A stretch of DNA of 64,000 nt from the NCBI GenBank assembly GCA_032768795.1, contig CP136490.1, positions 6,882,001-6,946,000 on the forward strand, read 5' to 3'. Position 1 is the first letter of the stretch. Each line of letters begins with the position of its first letter. A model generated the notes under the pieces. That model ran no database searches and was not told where the DNA came from. It was given only the letters and a program-made list of their open reading frames with translations. Below are positions 11,213 to 24,166 of the stretch, in pieces. This DNA is from Tremella fuciformis. Lineage: Eukaryota > Basidiomycota > Tremellomycetes > Tremellales > Tremellaceae. Made by a program: the position numbers and the translations under genes.

Positions 11213-13594
11213 TCAAGCCACACTGGCAGGAGTCCCGGCTCTTGACACGCGGTTGCTCAGCTCTCCTACCCAACTCTCGACCACGCCCAAGCCGAGCGCA
11301 GGACGCTTGCTGATTCCGTTGACCCCATTTACACCATTCAGAGCCCCTTTGCTCCCCAGCCCGGTGACATCCCACGGGCTCGTCATCGGAGTGTCCCCTG
11401 AAGATTTGAAAAAGGTCCGTTTCTTCTTCCCGTCCACGCCACACGGATCGTCCTCGTCATCATCGTCCTCGTCCCGACGCTGTGCTCGGACCGATATTGT
11501 TCCTCGCGATCCTCCATTCACGATACCCTGCCGCTGGCCGCGCTTTCTGGGCTGATGATACTCGTCCTCGGAATCCTCAGACTCGGAAGAGATCGAATAC
11601 GTGCCATTCAGGTCGCGTTTGCGCCGAAGTTCTTGCACATCAGCGCCACTCCTTGATCTGGCCAACAAGACGCACTTCTGACCGTAGCCTCTATTTCATC
11701 CTCTGGATCAGACAGATCGTCCTTCTTCAGACCCAAGAAGTCGGCAACACTGCGACCCGGCCTTTCCTTCATCTGCGCTGACGGGGCATGTGGAAGCTTT
11801 CGCAGACTCTCAATAACGTATTTTCTGCCATGTAAGCCAATGAGAGACCAGGTTGGAGGGGTCTCACTTTATGCCATCTAGGTATTGCGTCGGATTGTGG
11901 TCATCGGCGTTGTTGGGAAGCACCTCGAGTTTGTAGCGAGGACCATAATACTCCATACTGGATTGTCAGTGGTTTTGGCTCTTCTTGCCCGAATGGCTCA
12001 CTATTGGTTGTAGGGCAGGTCTGAAGCTAGTTCTTTCCCGCACATGATCGCAGTTTCGTTCGTCCACGCTCTGGCGACATTCTTGCTGAGGGATGTCAGC
12101 TTGCGTGTGACGCCGCAAACTTTGACTCACGTTGTGTATCCGCCGCCTCCCAGCATTATAGTGGGAACGTTGAAGCTCTTGACGAATTTGGCACATTCAC
12201 CGTGTCCTGGGTATGAGCTGATGGCTCGAGACAGATGTTGCCTCACCATCTAGTGTCAAATTGAAGCCGCCCAATTTATCTCCCGACAGCGAGTCTGCTC
12301 CCATTTGCAGGACTACTGCGCTCGGCCTGAACCACTCCATGATGTGCGTGATTACCTGACTGTTACAATCATGCAAAGGACTGCGAAAACACCCACCGGT
12401 TTGAAGATGTAATGAAAGCTTTCGTTGGTGATACCGTCTCTCATCGGGACATTCACCGCGTAATTCTTCCCTCTGCCCATGCCGACGTCCTGGCTGTCAG
12501 CGCATTTAGCTCCCAAGATTCCAGACCCACCTTGACGTCCCCTGTTCCAGGAAAGAATTCTCCAAAGCGATGGAAAGAGGCGGTCATGACTCTATCTGTG
12601 GTGTAGAAAGCCTCTTCCACTCCATCTCCGTGATGGACATCTACGTCTATGTATAGGACTCGAGCATGAATCCTGCGACGTCAGAACAAGATCATTGAAG
12701 AGCGCATGCGCACCTCAAAAGCTCTAGGATAGCCAAAACACTGTCGATCAGTCACTGAAGACCCATGACGGCAGAAGCTCACATGTCATTGACATAGCAG
12801 AACCCGCTGGCCTCGGTCTTCTTCGCGTGGTGCAATCCCCCTGCCCAGTTGATCGCGATGTCTGCATGCCCGGAGTTGATCCTCTCTGCAGCGCCGAGGG
12901 AGCCGCCTGCCGAGATTGAGCAGAACTCGAATACGCCTTCGAACGGTGGGCAATCCTCCCCGATCAGACCTGGGCATCCGTGAGCGCATGTATTATCTGG
13001 TAGTGTTGACTCACAGCGCGTACCACCTCCAGTGAGATATTCCGCATTGTCTGGATTGACCTCCTCGAGCAAGTCGATGTATTCGTCGGTGTGAAAACGA
13101 GTCATGTCCAGCTTCGTCGCCCTCTTCGGCTTGAATGACTGCATTCCTGATGCGTTCGCTCCCCGTGTCAAAGCCTTGTGATATCGCACAATGCTACCGT
13201 CGTCGTCGCCATTTACCAACTGTCCTACCTCGTCGTTCAAATTGCGTGCACCCTCGTACTCGGCCCCTTCCTCGTCGCAAAGCCCGTAAGCAACAATGAG
13301 GTTGTGCGCCATGCGGATGCGATGGGGCTTCATAGGGTGTCCCAGGTAGTAAACATAATTGCCAACATCCTGATCGTAAAAGTAAGAGACCCGTCGGGGC
13401 TTAGAAGAAGAAGGTGGGGCGGGGTCGTCGAATGGGGACGCGAGTGGCGTAGGCATCTTGAGGATGCCGCTGCTCTTCGACTTAGTCGAAGAGGGTAGCG
13501 CGAGGGACTCGATGAGAGGTCGTAGCAGAGATACCTGTGTTATGCGTCCGGAAGTGCACGGTTCAGCGACTGCAACGATGTCAGCTTGGCTCAT
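11213..13594 (-). CDS. RPD3: Class I histone deacetylase (Rpd3 type)
   Basis: Zn-dependent lysine deacetylase of class I, acting on histones in nuclear corepressor complexes. Exons on the minus strand give [20 protein letters not shown] with [14 protein letters not shown], then [52 protein letters not shown], the active-site block [33 protein letters not shown], and [13 protein letters not shown]. The order and residues match Rpd3/HDAC1. After the catalytic domain comes a hydrophilic tail with an acidic [10 protein letters not shown] run, longer than in yeast Rpd3. The ATG at 13594 gives a 46-codon extension before a second in-frame ATG at 13456 ([11 protein letters not shown]); the latter would give a more typical short N-terminus. 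The promoter is shared with the divergent clpX gene. Confidence 0.92.
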
Positions 13595-13843
13595 GCAGCT
13601 CCTCGTGGTGACGACCTGCCTTGTGGCACTGGGCCAACAGCCTGATCAAACGTGGAGCCGAGTGATTCTGGGAACGGCGGAAGACAGTGCGGTGAGGATG
13701 CGCACTGTGCGCGACTATATTGAGCTTCTTGTTCTAGACAACCAAGTGTATTCGATGGATGAGCGAGTAGAGGTAAGAGACAATGGCCAGAAGCGTCTGC
13801 GTCCGACGTTGTCCGGAGACCCGGAAGGGAGGTCGCTTATCAG

Positions 13844-13851
13844 TCACGTGA
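13844..13851. promoter_or_regulatory. Palindromic E-box TCACGTGA in a bidirectional promoter
   Basis: TCACGTGA is a perfect 8-bp palindrome carrying the CACGTG core recognised by bHLH factors such as Cbf1. It lies about 150-250 nt from both the Rpd3-type gene and the mitochondrial clpX gene, so it could serve either. Chance occurrence is possible. Confidence 0.35.
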
Positions 13852-13999
13852 TGATCAGCTTGTGGCCTGACGTGTCACTCTCAACCTCCACTCTGACCGA
13901 CTCGTCGGTGGCCAGTCGAGAAGCGACCATCCAAGCACAAAGGGTACTTCAGAGTTCAACTTATCTTCTCGACAGGCATAGACAGCTCGCGGTCAGACC

Positions 14000-16383
14000 A
14001 TGCGGATACTTATTGCAGGATCCGGATCGCGGGCGCCTCGCCTGAGCCGAATGTCGAGGCTCCTGCTCAGGCGGGCGGCTTCCACCTCGGCTTCGCACCC
14101 CACAGATCTCGACGGGTTATCTGTGCGGTCTCCCAAAGACGTGAGTTCATCGCTTGTCGCTCTTCTGGGAGCTTGTCACTCGGGAGCTCAAGTCTAGCTT
14201 TACGATCATCTTTCGCGCTATCTCATCGGGCAAGACCGCGCTAAGCGCATATTGTCTGTCGCGTCAGTCGTCTTCTGGCCATCCGCGAGATATCCTAATC
14301 ACTGACAGGGTGTTCAATCATTATCACCGTATATCGGCGAGACTTCCCAATGAGACTGTCTCCACGGCTTCCAGCTCCTCCCGACCAACGTCTCAAAGCT
14401 GGTCTGAGTGTCAAGCGGGTCCCAGTCGGCGCAAAATCGAGCCGCTGCTAGACCCTTCTAGAGCAGGCGCGGAATTGGATGATGGGATTCGTCGGGACTC
14501 GACGCGTGTTACTGGGACAGGGGATGGCTCAGATCCGACGTTGACGCATGACCTTCTGACTGCTCGGTCGAGAGAGGGGCAATGGGGTAAGCGTTTCATC
14601 GGCTCCATTGGCATACTCAGCTTACCAATAGCACGGGACGGGTATTTCAATTCTCGACCTCCACCTCCGCCCTCATTGCTAGGCAAGACAGTGAAACGCC
14701 GGAAACCGTCATCCGAGCGCGACGTTGATGTGCCACAAGAGGCCGAAACGATGGAGCGGAAGGGCAAGCGGAAAGAGACTGTGGCCGAGATATTCTCCCA
14801 AGCTCAGGTGGACGCAGATGCTGCCTCCCAAGGAGCCATGGAGCCGAAGGAGGATGTCCAGATTGAGAAGAGCAACGTGCTCATGATGTGAGATATCTGC
14901 TGCGATTCCATTTCTCTTGGCTGATGATACAGTGGCCCGACCGGCACAGGCAAGACGTTGATGGCTCGCACATTGGCGAAGATCCTCGATGTCCCATTTG
15001 CCTCGTGCGATGCCACCACATACACGCAAGCTGGATGTGGGTCAATAGTCCTGCGATGTCCTGTATCTCATGTTCAGACGTGGGCGAAGATGTGGAGCAA
15101 TGTGTGCTCCGGCTGTTACAAGCTGCCGAGTACGATGTCAACCGGACCGAGTGCGTAATTCCGAAAGGAGAGCATCGGAGCTGATATCAGAATTGGTATT
15201 ATACATATCGACGAGATCGACAAGCTCGCGAGGAGAGGAGGCACTGAGTTCGGCTCTTGGGGCGGGGGACGAGACGTAGGAGGTGAGGGCGTGCAGCAGG
15301 CCCTCTTGCGACTCCTCGAGGGGACCACCCTCACTCTGACCGCAAAAGCCCCGGCCACAGCTGCAACACCACCGCCTCCCAATCCGCCAACACCGCCACC
15401 ATCCTCGCCGCGAGACTCACCTGGTGGCGGACAGCCCAGAGCTGAGAGGGCCGACACGAGTTCCTCCAGTCTGGACCCTCCAGGATGGGACCCAAACAAC
15501 CCGATGAATCGCACATTCGGAGCAGCCACCGGCGGGAAACGTGGTGTTCGAGAAGGTCTGCCTGGTTTCTCAGGCGGTGGTGGCGGAGGATCAGGAGGAA
15601 AGGGAGACACGTATCTCGTGGACACTTCGAACATCCTCTTCATCCTCTCTGGGGCGTTCGTCGGTCTGGAGTCGATAGTCAATCACAGGATAGGCAGAGG
15701 CGTGAGTCTCGGAGAGTCAATGTAGCCCACCGACGCTTACCACCAGTCCATGGGCTTCGGAGCTCCTTTACCCTCGCGTCCCACTTCTGATATTACGGCA
15801 CCGCCTGCCTCTCCTGAACCACTCAAAGGGCTTTCCTCGATGGACCTGTCCACATACGGCCTCATACCGGAGTTCCTGGGACGGTTGCCGGTCCTCTCGA
15901 CCCTTCACCCTCTGTCAATTGACGATATGGTCCGTATCCTGGTCGAACCTCGAAACGCCCTTGTCAAGCAGTACATGGCGCTCTTCGAGAAGTACGGATC
16001 TGAGCTCAAGATCACTCAGAAAGGGGTGGAAGCCATTGCCAAGCAAGGCCTAGAGCGTGGCGGAGGGGCCCGAGGACTGAGAGGTGTGATGGAGGAGCTG
16101 CTCGTTGATGCCATGTTCGAGGTGCCAGGTTCTGTGGGCTTCATGTTTGAATCGGTTCCGTCAAGAAGCTTACGGCCAGTCGGTGCGATATTGTCTTATC
16201 ACCGAGGCCGTGGCCAATCGACAAGAACCCGCTCTGTACTTTTCGCGCGGGCAGAAGCACCTGTTTTTGCAAGCGGCCGAGGACGACGACAAGCCGTCCG
16301 GCACGATACAACCCATAGAAGACGAAACCGACAGTGCTGAATCATATGAGGACGGGGAGGAGCGCATGGTGGCCACAGGCTGA
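14000..16383 (+). CDS. MCX1: Mitochondrial ClpX AAA+ unfoldase
   Basis: Hexameric AAA+ protein unfoldase of the mitochondrial matrix, ClpX family. A presequence-like N-terminus is visible ([17 protein letters not shown] from the second ATG at 14051; the first is at 14000). Then come [31 protein letters not shown], Walker [37 protein letters not shown], Walker B HIDEIDK-type block, [49 protein letters not shown] and [21 protein letters not shown]. No zinc-binding domain is seen. There are two large insertions relative to bacterial ClpX: a Ser/Arg-rich one before Walker A and a Pro/Gly-rich one of roughly 90 residues between LLRLLEGT and DTSNILF. At least seven short introns. Ends with an acidic tail. 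Confidence 0.92.
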
Positions 16384-17329
16384 GGGCTTTCAACATTGAC
16401 TCTGTTGTATGAGTACTGTAGAATACAGGAAATTGTATGACTAGAAATGCATAACCCACTTCTCGGTAGCCAATTACCACATCTGGGTTGATTTTCAGGG
16501 TCCGCCACCCATTGAACGCGTCAAATCCAGAGAGCAAAAGAAGAAGACAGCATCTCCCGACTGCATACCTCTTGATTTCAACTCCTTTGTCCTCACAGGC
16601 TCTGCTTACAAGACACCCTTCAGAAACCTCGCGTGACTTGTCTTGATCTTGTTTCTAGGAAAAGACCCACGTCGGCAGTGACCGGCATCACTCCCATCAA
16701 GCGATATCGACCATCAAATTCAGACCCCTTCTTTGCCCCGCCCCTTGACTTTGCTCGCAGATCAGAGGGCAGCAATCTTATCATCCCTCGAGCACCTGCG
16801 GCGAGACCAGCCTGACCGCCGTTTTGAGCGGCGCGGTCAGCGAGGTGAGCTGCTCCCGAGCTCCCGCTTCTGCCCCTTCCGGTGTCCATATCTTCATTCC
16901 TCTTCCAGCCTATGATCCCGCCTTGTGCCTTCTCGTCAGACCGACGTCTTCCAGACTGCCTCCCTCTTCTCGCAGATCTTACCCCTCACCTGCAATCCCA
17001 CGTCTTCCTCGAATAGAGAACACGAAGAGTGTGCGGCCGAGATCCTGGCTCCTTTGAGTAAACAGCTCGAGCTGTGTTACCTGCGGAACTTACCTCTTGG
17101 CTTTCTTGTGACTTGCCCATCTTGACAGGAAATCACAAGCCACCGAGCGAGCTCACGGACAGTGATCATCCCGTTCCTTCGACGTCATCTTCGTCTTGTA
17201 GGCGCTGGTCCCCTTGAAACGCCGAGCACAACCCATAACCTCCGAGGGCCGCGAGGTCCCGAGGTCGCCCCCGACTGTGACTCGCTGTGAGTCCTGGATT
17301 TCTGCTTTCTGCTGATCGTCAACTGCTTA
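16384..17329. other. Gene-free region downstream of clpX
   Basis: Pyrimidine-rich DNA with short open frames on both strands. None shows family features, a credible exon chain or strong start context. It may hold the clpX 3' UTR or a non-coding transcript. Confidence 0.4.
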
Positions 17330-17661
17330 TCAGCGTAGCTCTTACGGGGCGAATTTCTGCGGGTGTCCCTGGAACGAAAACGGTAAATGGGGGAATTAAA
17401 TAAGAAAATTCCGGCCATTCTGATTTCATCAGCACAATCCTAATATGCATTGTGTCCTTGCCAAATTGCCTTTCATCAGAGAATAAAGATCTATGCATGA
17501 GGCTGATGCATGGAATGATCTCTGTAGCAGAACCAATCGCCTACATAGCTACTGCCATACCCTGCCCTATCATTGCACCAAAATGGTTACAATAGCGCAA
17601 GTCTGACAAGACTGCAATAGGCTTGCCAGGTGGCAGCTGTGACATAGCCCCTGTGACCAGC

Positions 17662-17702
17662 TTGGCATGCCTATGATCATCTGATCAGCCTAGCATGCCC
17701 AA
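17662..17702. repeat. Imperfect inverted repeat
   Basis: TTGGCATGCCTATGATCA faces TGATCAGCCTAGCATGCCCAA, an imperfect stem of about 18 bp with a very short spacer. Confidence 0.6.
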
Positions 17703-17764
17703 CAAGCACTTGCGCATCTCTTGATGAAGTGCTTTAGCTTGCAACTAATCAATGTTCTACAGTA

Positions 17765-17783
17765 CATCCGGCTTTGCCGGATG
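17765..17783. repeat. Perfect hairpin, 8-bp stem
   Basis: CATCCGGC-TTT-GCCGGATG: perfect 8-bp stem with a 3-nt loop, the first of three hairpins in a row. Confidence 0.75.
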
Positions 17784-17808
17784 CTTGACCCGTAAGGGCT
17801 GCGATGGC

Positions 17809-17824
17809 TGCGCCGCTAGGCGCA
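17809..17824. repeat. Perfect hairpin, 6-bp stem
   Basis: TGCGCC-GCTA-GGCGCA: perfect 6-bp stem with a 4-nt loop, the second of three hairpins. Confidence 0.7.
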
Positions 17825-17835
17825 AGGGGGGGTCT

Positions 17836-17858
17836 TGGGGGGGTGTCCCACCCCCCCA
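17836..17858. repeat. Perfect G/C hairpin, 10-bp stem
   Basis: A T, seven G, TG, loop TCC, CA, seven C, A: a perfect 10-bp stem with a 3-nt loop. A further G7 run sits just upstream at 17826-17832, so two G tracts are adjacent. Confidence 0.75.
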
Positions 17859-18055
17859 TGTCTAACGGAACCAAAGAACAAGGAATTGCATTAGGTTTTC
17901 CAAATTGCCTGAGAACCAATAACTTGAATACCTGATTAGAAATTCAGAGCTAAAAAAGAATTGAAATAACGAGCTACGCCCTATCGCGCACTTTCCTGCA
18001 CGATCTACCTAGTTCTGCAGACACTTGACACCATCAAGCCCGACACCCACTCAAA

Positions 18056-20375
<2,320 letters not shown>

Positions 20376-21010
20376 TGGAACCCTTCAGGCGGATCACGAA
20401 TCTTCATGACCTTTCACGCCATAGACGACCCGAATAGCCTGTTGTTACCATTCCACTTATTGTACTGCGGCCATACATGGTATATAGCGCGACGATGAAC
20501 AACAACAAAACGAGAGCCATGTCGGCCGATCAATGATAGACGATGTCGCCGGCTCGCCTGAATGACCGGAATTGCCCAAAGCAGCAATTTGCCATTGCTG
20601 ATCAGCAAGACGCAATCCCCTTTTGCCTGCTTCTGTCTCCTCACCAAACCACACGGCGTTGCTTCTCTAGTCTCAGACAGGCAGGACGGCAGGTGGGACG
20701 CAGGTGATCGGTGGACCCTCACGGATCCAGGCCGACGACACCGGTCTCTCCTCCCTCGCCCTGGCGGTCCCTGCGGTCCGGCCTCGTCTGTCTCTTGTCT
20801 GTATCTCGCTCCCGTCTGTCTCGCCTTGTAGTGTCTTGCTTTGCGTTTCTTTGTCGACTCACCCACCTCGTCCCAGACATATATCAACCTCTTCAGAGTC
20901 CAACCTCGTCCTCCGCTCTTCATTCTTCGCACATCACCCGACTGCTCTTTCTAGTCACAAGCAACACCGCTACGCTTCCTGCATCAGACACGTGGGATCG
21001 TCACAGCAAG
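20376..21010. other. Intergenic region, promoter of the F-box/WD40 gene
   Basis: About 630 nt with no convincing gene. The last 200 nt are C/T-rich, as in many basidiomycete leaders. A long open frame crosses it from a GTG, but the first credible ATG is at 21011. Confidence 0.45.
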
Positions 21011-23805
21011 ATGGACTGGCCGACACCGCCGTCACCGCCGCCGACGACCTCGCTACCTTTCGACCTGGAGCAACAGGCCCTCGGGATGCCGATCGCACCC
21101 TCGTCCGTCGCCATGCCAGTGCCGCCGGCGACGCCGCCGGGCTCTCGTATGGGCATCGCCATCCCGCCTCATCCTGGCCGAGCCGGCGCCTCGCCGCCTA
21201 CTCCTGCACCAAGCCCCACACCCGCCGACAAGTACATCGGCCGCATGTCTATGCGCAGCCTGCAGCAAGCGCTCGGGTCCGACGAAGAGCATGAACCTGC
21301 TACGATGCCTCGGGTGGACTGGCCGCTCACCAATTCGGGCGTGGATGACGGCGACTTGTCCGGGGATGTGATGCCGCAAGGTGAGTCTCGGATCCGATTT
21401 GGATCATCGCGTCTTGAGTCTCACGGCTCTCGATTGCATGTTCACACGTTGGTGATTTCCGCTGACACTCCTCTCCTACCTCGTCGCTCTTGCCCTGCCC
21501 CGTCACCTGTACCTTCTTACCTCGACATCTTCGATCACCGACCTGTCTCGCGCGCTGCTTTCTGTTCACCGCCCCTCTCCCTAGCAGGCGTCGACGAGAT
21601 GATATCGAACTTTCGTCATCTCGGCAAGGGCCAGCGTTTCGCCTTTCTCGCCCAGCTGGTGCAGGAGCTGCATCTCCCCGAAGCCCTTGTCATTTCTCGC
21701 AAGGTTGCACCGAGGCTCAAACGCGATTTCCTCAAAGAGCTGCCAATGGAATTGGCACTTCACTGTCTGTCATTCGTATGTCGCACCTCGGCTTTGCGAT
21801 CAATTGGTCGTGAACTAATTCCGTAGGTGGAAGATGCGCGCACGTTGGCCCGCGCGGCACAGGTATCACGTTACTGGTTCAACCTCTTGGAGGATGAGCA
21901 GACTTGGAAGGAGATGTGCGAGCGCAACCGATTCCTCCCGCTCCGATCGCCGCTCCTTGCGCACAGCTCCAAGTCTCGCAACAGCTTTCGGTGGCCGCAG
22001 CTGGATCACGCCTCGCGTCGCGAATTCTCGCAGGGTCAGTCTCAATCTCCCCTTCCGGGGCCAGGCTCTTGGAGGATGCCCCCTGCCGCTGCGAGCGCCA
22101 CGTTCAAGCAGAAGTTCAAGGACGCCTATCTTACCGAGTCCAACTGGTTGTCCGCTGGTCGGCAGATCGCATATCACAAACACTCGGACAACGGGGTCGT
22201 TACTTCGCTAGCCATCAACGACGCTTTCATCGTTGTCGGCATGGCGAATCACCATATCGAAGTGTACGACGCCAATACCGGAGCCTTCCGCAGGCGACTC
22301 GAAGGGCACGTAGCGGGTGTATGGGCACTTGTTCTTGTCACCCCGTCCGCGGAGAACCGAAGGCAGATGCCTTGTGACGTGACTTTTACCAGGCCGTCGC
22401 CGAATGGTCCACAATACGTCTCGTTCAATCGAACAGCAAGGTCGGGCATCTATCGCGACAATGGCCAGACCCGCCGAGCCTCATTCAACGGTCCCACTAG
22501 CCAGCATTTCACTTCGCGAGGTGCACCAACCCAAGGGAGTAGCAAACGAGGCGAATCTTCATCCACTCGGCCTAGTACAGCAATTGGCTTCGAACCCCTA
22601 TCACGTGAAGGCACTTTAGGCAACAAGATGCCCATGACCGATGCGTGTGGGTCCGCCCGTGGGGATTGGAGTAAGCGCCATTTGGTGGTGTCGGGTGGCT
22701 GCGATAGGGATGTCCGTGTCTGGGACGCTCGGACAGGGTCAGGAAAACGCTTAGATCGAACGTCCGGAGCTGACTGCCAGCCAATGCTTGCATGCAATGA
22801 GAGGACATTCTTCCACGATCCGCTGCCTCAAGGTATTTGACAATCGACCCATCGCTGTGACCGGTTCCAGGGACTGGACGTTGCGGGTCTGGGATATCGA
22901 GAAAGGCGAATGCCTCCATGTACTACAAGGGCATCAACAGAGTGTCCGATGTGTCGACGTAGCCGGGAATCTAGTTGCCAGCGGTTCTTACGACTTCTCT
23001 TGCAGGGTTAGTAGCTTGACCTCAGTCGTTGCACGGCAGCTGATATTAGGTCTGGAACGCGGACACTGGGGAATGCCTGCGCGTCTTGATGGGCCACTAT
23101 CACCAAATCTATACCGTCGCATTCGACGGTGAGCGAGTCGTGACTGGATCACTTGACTCGACTGTGCGCGTGTGGGACGCCAATACCGGTCAGTGCACTG
23201 CTATGTTGCAGGGTCACACCTGTCTTGTCGGCCAGCTACAGCTTGCTGGCGACACCCTCGTCACCGGCGGCTCGGACGGACGAGTCATCATCTTCGACCT
23301 GCCTCCCCAGTCTCGCGCGTCATCCGCCTTGTCGCCGTTCTCGCTCTCCCCGAATGCTCAGCCATACATATCCAGCATCTCCACGTTGGTCCCGACGATC
23401 ACCAACACGTCCATTCCCGCCAGCTTAATAAACTCATCTGCCTTGAACACCCAGAGGGTTCCTCGTGTAGCTGGCTCCACCGCCACCGCAGCCGTGACAT
23501 CGGCTTATCAATCTGGACCAGGCGCCATCTGCCTGCATCGTCTGTGTGCGCACGACAACTCGGTCACATGCCTGCAATTCGACGACAAGTACATTGTTTC
23601 TGGCGGGAACGATGGGCGCGTCAAGTTGTGGGACCTCCGGACAGGCAGTTTCATACGCGAACTCACCCGACCGTGTGACGCCGTGTGGCGCGTCAACTTC
23701 AAGAACGACAAATGCGTCATTTTGTGTCAGAGGAACGGCCGTACCGTTATGGAGATTTTGAGTTTCAAACCTGGCGAGTTGGGCGGCAGGCAAATCATGA
23801 CCTGA
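21011..23805 (+). CDS. CDC4: F-box/WD40 protein, Cdc4/Fbw7-like SCF substrate receptor
   Basis: Substrate receptor of an SCF ubiquitin ligase. A Pro-rich N-terminus starts at ATG 21011 (MDWPTPPSPP). A D-domain-like segment follows (FRHLGKGQRFAFLAQLVQEL), then the F-box (FLKELPMELALHCLSFVEDA..AAQVSRYW), then a propeller with about seven WD repeats: VGMANHHIEVYDANTG, SGGCDRDVRVWDARTG, TGSRDWTLRVWDIEKG, SGSYDFSCRVWNADTG, TGSLDSTVRVWDANTG, TGGSDGRVIIFDL, SGGNDGRVKLWDLRTG. A low-complexity insertion of about 120 residues lies between blades 1 and 2, and another between blades 6 and 7. The blade order after a D domain and F-box matches Cdc4/Fbw7 (phosphodegron-binding). The final exon ends GGRQIMT-stop. 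Confidence 0.87.
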
Positions 23806-24166
23806 CCTTCCTGTACACTCGTTACTTTTGTCGTAGTTTCGTTACTGGCTTTCAGCCCACTCTTTAGGTGTCCGTGTTGTTCCTCATTAGCTGTATCTAT
23901 CCCGAGCACACATAGGCATAATGCATGGTTTGTCGTATGGTCGCCGCTTGTTTATGACTATGGATGTGTTTTCACCACAGTACAGACCGTACATAGAATA
24001 GCTCATGGTGTGTCTTGGTTCCGTTGACGCCTTCGTGTAGGATAGTTGATAGAGTCGGAAACAGTCGGTCACATAGATGCCACGAATTGAGTCGTGTTAC
24101 TGGATGAAAAGTGGAAAGCCCAGTCGGGACACATCTCGAGTAGAGCTTCGAGCGTCGTCCCTGCAA
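23806..24166. other. Convergent intergenic region
   Basis: About 360 nt between two converging genes; relatively AT-rich, consistent with 3' UTRs. No gene seen. Confidence 0.5.

Larger units (their letters stand above)
17330..17990. mobile_element. AT-richer island with serial hairpins, possible mobile-element relic
   Basis: Base composition changes visibly from the GC-rich surroundings to AT-rich DNA with many CA/TG words. No open frame of note. The segment holds one imperfect inverted repeat (17662-17702) and three consecutive hairpins (17765-17783, 17809-17824, 17836-17858), and the 11-mer CCAAATTGCCT occurs twice, near 17460 and near 17900. Serial short hairpins close to a boundary recall Helitron-like or other non-autonomous elements, but no transposase, LTR or terminal repeat is visible. 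Classification is a guess. Confidence 0.35.

Noticed and set aside
13458..14045. 195-codon plus-strand open frame across the RPD3/clpX promoter with a signal-like [16 protein letters not shown]
   Set aside because: It runs antisense to RPD3 exon 1 and into clpX exon 1, has no family features, and both flanking genes are strongly supported.
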